Shown here one piece after another: positions 5,349-7,838 of a stretch of 7,838 nt of DNA. The stretch's first letter is position 1, and the number at the start of each line of letters is the position of its first letter. The DNA lies in the NCBI GenBank assembly GCA_001799475.1, contig MGTN01000053.1:9634-17471 (forward strand), given 5' to 3'. The position numbers and the translations under genes were made by a program. This stretch comes from Desulfovibrionales bacterium GWA2_65_9 (GTDB lineage: Bacteria > Desulfobacterota > Desulfovibrionia > Desulfovibrionales > Desulfovibrionaceae). Below the pieces are notes generated by a model. That model searched no databases. It saw only the letters and a list, made by a program, of their open reading frames with translations, and was not told the origin of the DNA.

Positions 5349-5759
5349 ATGAAAGCTCTGTTTGAAGACCACATCCTGGTGACCGAGAAGGTCCTGGACC
5401 TGCGGCTGCAACGTCAAAATGTTGTCATGAGCAACATCGCCAACGTCACCACGCGCAACTACAAACCGCGCAAGCTGGCCTTCGAGGAAGATCTGCAGTC
5501 GGCCCTCAGGCTGGACGCGCGCGGCAAGATGGCCCGCACCGATCCCAAGCACCTGCCTTCGGAGTTCGACGTCAGCGGGTTCAAGGGCAAGGGGCTCACG
5601 GATTACAAGCCCCGCGTGGTCTACGGCGAGGACGTGGTCGACCTGGACAAGGAAATGGGCGCCATGGCCAAGAACACGCTCATGTACAACGCCCTCACCG
5701 ACATCATGTCCAAGAACTTCACCGGTCTGCAGACCGCCATCCAGGAAGGGAGCAAGTAA
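5349..5759 (+). CDS. flgB: Flagellar basal-body rod protein FlgB
   Basis: Proximal rod subunit of the flagellar basal body, exported by the flagellar type III apparatus and assembled in the periplasm on the MS ring. The 136-residue protein has the usual length and the conserved N-terminal rod motif, here RQNVVMSNIANVTTRNYKPR at 22-41, plus a C-terminal amphipathic helix ending in LTDIMSKNFTGLQTAIQ. As expected for this export route there is no Sec signal peptide. The ATG at 5349 follows AAGGAGG with a 7-base spacer; an in-frame start at 5235 lies upstream of the sigma-54 promoter and is rejected. First gene of the operon; its TAA stop abuts the flgC ATG with no gap, suggesting translational coupling. 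Confidence 0.97.
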   Translation: MKALFEDHILVTEKVLDLRLQRQNVVMSNIANVTTRNYKPRKLAFEEDLQSALRLDARGKMARTDPKHLPSEFDVSGFKGKGLTDYKPRVVYGEDVVDLDKEMGAMAKNTLMYNALTDIMSKNFTGLQTAIQEGSK

Positions 5760-6197
5760 ATGGACTTCATGAGCGCACTCGACATCAGCGCCTCGGGCAT
5801 GAAGGCCCAGCGCACTTACATGAACGTCATTTCCATGAACCTGGCCAACGTGAAGACCACCCGGACCAGCGAAGGCGGCCCCTACCGCCGCAAGTCCGTG
5901 GCCTTCGCCTCAACGCCCATCTACAACCCCTTTGACAAGGCCATGGAGGACGCGGAGACCCGCGAACTCAAGGGCGTCACGGTGCGCGGCATCGTCACGG
6001 ACAAGCGGCCCATGAAGAAGGTCCACGAGCCCGGCCACCCCGACGCCGACAAGGAAGGTTTTGTTTCCTACCCGGACATCAACGTGGTGGAGGAGATGGC
6101 CAACATGATCACCACCATGCGGTCCTATGAAGCCAACGTCCAGGCCATCCAGGACACCAAGGCCATGTTCAACAAGGCCCTGCAGATCGCCCGCTAG
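5760..6197 (+). CDS. flgC: Flagellar basal-body rod protein FlgC
   Basis: Second proximal rod subunit, 145 residues, close to the family norm. The N-terminal rod motif reads ALDISASGMKAQRTYMNVIS followed by MNLAN and the FlgC-typical TTRTSEGGPYRRK (about residues 6-45). The C-terminus SYPDINVVEEMANMITTMRS then YEANVQAIQDTKAMFNKAL is the conserved helix shared by the rod, hook and hook-filament junction proteins. It starts on the base after the flgB stop, with GGAAGGGAG inside the end of flgB as ribosome binding site. Neither sequence nor length is unusual. Confidence 0.97.
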   Translation: MDFMSALDISASGMKAQRTYMNVISMNLANVKTTRTSEGGPYRRKSVAFASTPIYNPFDKAMEDAETRELKGVTVRGIVTDKRPMKKVHEPGHPDADKEGFVSYPDINVVEEMANMITTMRSYEANVQAIQDTKAMFNKALQIAR

Positions 6198-6223
6198 GCG
6201 AACGCACGCAAAAGGAGCACGTC

Positions 6224-6556
6224 ATGATCGTCAAGTCCGTAGCCATGCAGGCCTACCAGAACGCGCTGAAGCTTCAGCACAACGCCCAGAGCAAGATCGG
6301 CGCGAACTTCAAGAGTTCTGCGGCGGCGGCCCCCCAGGGCGGCTTCATGGACGCGCTCAAGGGCAACCTGGAGAAGGTCAATGACATGCAGAACTCCAAG
6401 TCCGAGCTGGTGACCTCCTTTGCCGCAGGCAAGGAGCAGAACGTGCACGAACTCATGATCTCGCTGCAGAAGGCCGGGCTGGCCATGAGCATGACCAGCG
6501 CCGTGCGCAGCAAGATCATGGCCAGCTACCAAGAACTCACCAAGATGCAGTTCTAG
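6224..6556 (+). CDS. fliE: Flagellar hook-basal body complex protein FliE
   Basis: FliE forms the adaptor layer between the MS ring (FliF) and the rod (FlgB). The 110-residue protein is of normal length. Its conserved C-terminal half reads GKEQNVHELMISLQKAGLAM followed by SAVRSKIMASYQELTKMQF, the family's signature; the N-terminal 40 residues are variable and include a short Ala-rich stretch. The ATG follows AAAGGAG with a short spacer, 26 bases after the flgC stop. An A/G-rich 40-base gap leads to fliF. Confidence 0.97.
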   Translation: MIVKSVAMQAYQNALKLQHNAQSKIGANFKSSAAAAPQGGFMDALKGNLEKVNDMQNSKSELVTSFAAGKEQNVHELMISLQKAGLAMSMTSAVRSKIMASYQELTKMQF

Positions 6557-6596
6557 GCCTTAAGACCGCCCACAGAGAGCAGCAAGGAGACCGAAC

Positions 6597-7838
6597 ATGC
6601 ACCCGAAGGTCATGGAATATCTGGAAAAGGCCAAAAATGTCTGGACAGGCCGCAGCCTCTCGCAGCAGATGATCATCGGCGGACTGGCCGTGGCCCTTCT
6701 GGCCGCCTTTGCCGTGGGCGTGATCATCATGAACAAGCCCGACTACAGGGTCCTCTACTCCAAGCTCTCCCCCGAGGACGCGTCCAAGATCGTCACCATG
6801 CTCAAGGCCACCAAGGAGCCCTTCAAGCTTGAGGACAACGGCCAGACCGTGCTGGTCCAGGCCGACAAGGTCTACGAGCTGCGCCTGAAGGTGGCCGGCG
6901 AGGGCAACCTGCACGGCCAGGGCATCGGCTTTGAGATCTTCGACGAGATCAAGATCGGCCAGACCGACTTCGTGCAGCACATCAACTACCAGCGCGCGCT
7001 GCAGGGCGAACTGGCGCGCACGATCATGGAATTTCCCCAGGTCGAGAAGGCCCGGGTGCACCTCGTGGTGCCCAAGAAGAGCCTGTTCATCGAGGAGCAG
7101 ACCCAGCCCTCGGCCGCAGTGGTCATCAAGCTCAAGGAAAAGGACGGCAAACTCGCCCCCAAGGAGATCCAGGGCATCGTCAACCTGGTGACCATGGCCG
7201 TGGAGGGCATGGACAAGAAGCACATCACCATCACCGACCAGAACGGCCAGTCCGTCTACCAGTCCGTTGATGACGAGAGCAACCAGGGCATGAGCACCAC
7301 CCAGCTGGAGTTCAAGGCCCAGATGGAGCGCAAGCTCGAGCGCCGCATCGAGGAGCTCTTGACGCCGGTCATCGGGCCGCAGAAGATCATCGCCCGGGTC
7401 AACACCGAGCTCGATTTCAGCCACAAGACCATCAAGCGGGAAACCTTCAACCCCGACAGCCAGGTCATCCGCAGCGAAACCCGCTCGGAGGAGACCGTGG
7501 CCGGCAAGGCCAACCTCGACGGCAACGTGCCCGACGCCAATTTCCGTGGCGACGGCTTCACCGGGACCCAGAGCTCCCAGGACTCCAGCCGTGAATCGCG
7601 CACCACCAACTACGAGATCAACAAGGAAGAACAGCAGATTGTCTCCCCCGTGGGAGAGTTGAAGCGCCTCGGCGTTGCTGTTATCGTCGATGGGACGTAC
7701 ACCAAGGACGAGAAGACGGGCACGTTCACCTACGTGCCGCGCACGGCGGAAGAGATCGCCCGCATCAAGAGCCTGGTTTCAAGCGCTGTAGGCCTCGACA
7801 ATGTCCGCGGAGACTCCATTGAGGTCTCCAGCATCGCC
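6597..7838 (+). CDS. fliF: Flagellar MS-ring protein FliF (3' end beyond window)
   Basis: FliF builds the MS ring in the inner membrane, the base of the flagellum that houses the export gate and carries the FliG switch ring. The first 414 residues are present without a stop; the family is usually about 520-570 long, so the second membrane helix and the FliG-binding C-terminus are missing. Visible parts: a short cytoplasmic N-terminus with SLSQQM, a first membrane helix at about 25-45, ring-building motif 1 (YRVLYSKLSPEDASKIVTML, about 50-110), and ring-building motif 2 (IGFEIFDEIKIGQTDFVQHI to VHLVVPKKSLF, about 110-180). The periplasmic region with ring-building motif 3 begins around 225 and contains a low-complexity Ser/Thr/Asp-rich loop near 315-340. 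The ATG at 6597 follows AAGGAG with a normal spacer. Last visible gene of the operon. Confidence 0.97.
   Translation, partial: MHPKVMEYLEKAKNVWTGRSLSQQMIIGGLAVALLAAFAVGVIIMNKPDYRVLYSKLSPEDASKIVTMLKATKEPFKLEDNGQTVLVQADKVYELRLKVAGEGNLHGQGIGFEIFDEIKIGQTDFVQHINYQRALQGELARTIMEFPQVEKARVHLVVPKKSLFIEEQTQPSAAVVIKLKEKDGKLAPKEIQGIVNLVTMAVEGMDKKHITITDQNGQSVYQSVDDESNQGMSTTQLEFKAQMERKLERRIEELLTPVIGPQKIIARVNTELDFSHKTIKRETFNPDSQVIRSETRSEETVAGKANLDGNVPDANFRGDGFTGTQSSQDSSRESRTTNYEINKEEQQIVSPVGELKRLGVAVIVDGTYTKDEKTGTFTYVPRTAEEIARIKSLVSSAVGLDNVRGDSIEVSSIA

Noticed and set aside
6537..7424. Open frame of 295 codons on the minus strand across fliF
   Set aside because: Leu/Asp/His/Gly-rich shadow of the fliF coding strand with no recognisable motif; fliF on the plus strand is certain.

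Overview
The window looks like chromosomal DNA of a GC-rich, flagellated, Gram-negative bacterium, most likely of the Desulfovibrio group (Desulfobacterota). This rests on the HflX type with a long GNTQGLKPSQ-like N-terminus, a stand-alone IMP cyclohydrolase, the flgB-flgC-fliE-fliF order and sigma-54-type flagellar promoters. The lineage is inferred from gene style; no marker gene is present.

Left part (1-1923): plsY, an acyl-phosphate glycerol-3-phosphate acyltransferase of phospholipid synthesis, runs rightward. It converges on a leftward gene for a soluble Ser/Thr-type protein kinase of 381 residues. The kinase gene is strikingly AT-rich (19 of 60 bases are G/C in 1261-1320, against 45 of 60 in 181-240 inside plsY). 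It looks like an acquired gene placed between two housekeeping genes.

Middle (1924-5021, all leftward): hflX (ribosome-associated GTPase), a stand-alone IMP cyclohydrolase domain (purH N-terminal half) and a TPR-repeat protein. hflX has no ATG, GTG or TTG upstream of its conserved N-terminus. The best-placed start is an ATC behind a strong Shine-Dalgarno sequence. A 17-bp RNA hairpin lies between the TPR gene and purH.

Right part (5022-7838): a 327-base divergent spacer carries two back-to-back sigma-54 (-24/-12) promoters. One is a perfect consensus reading into the TPR gene; the other, one base off, reads into the flagellar operon flgB-flgC-fliE-fliF. fliF (MS ring) runs off the right edge. 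The shared promoter type suggests that the TPR protein is expressed with the flagellar rod and basal-body genes.

The window is mostly ordinary core genome. The points worth a second look are the near-cognate hflX start, the AT-rich kinase with an unassigned C-terminal region, and the divergent sigma-54 control region. I do not see a complete new multi-gene system; the kinase is the only accessory-looking gene.
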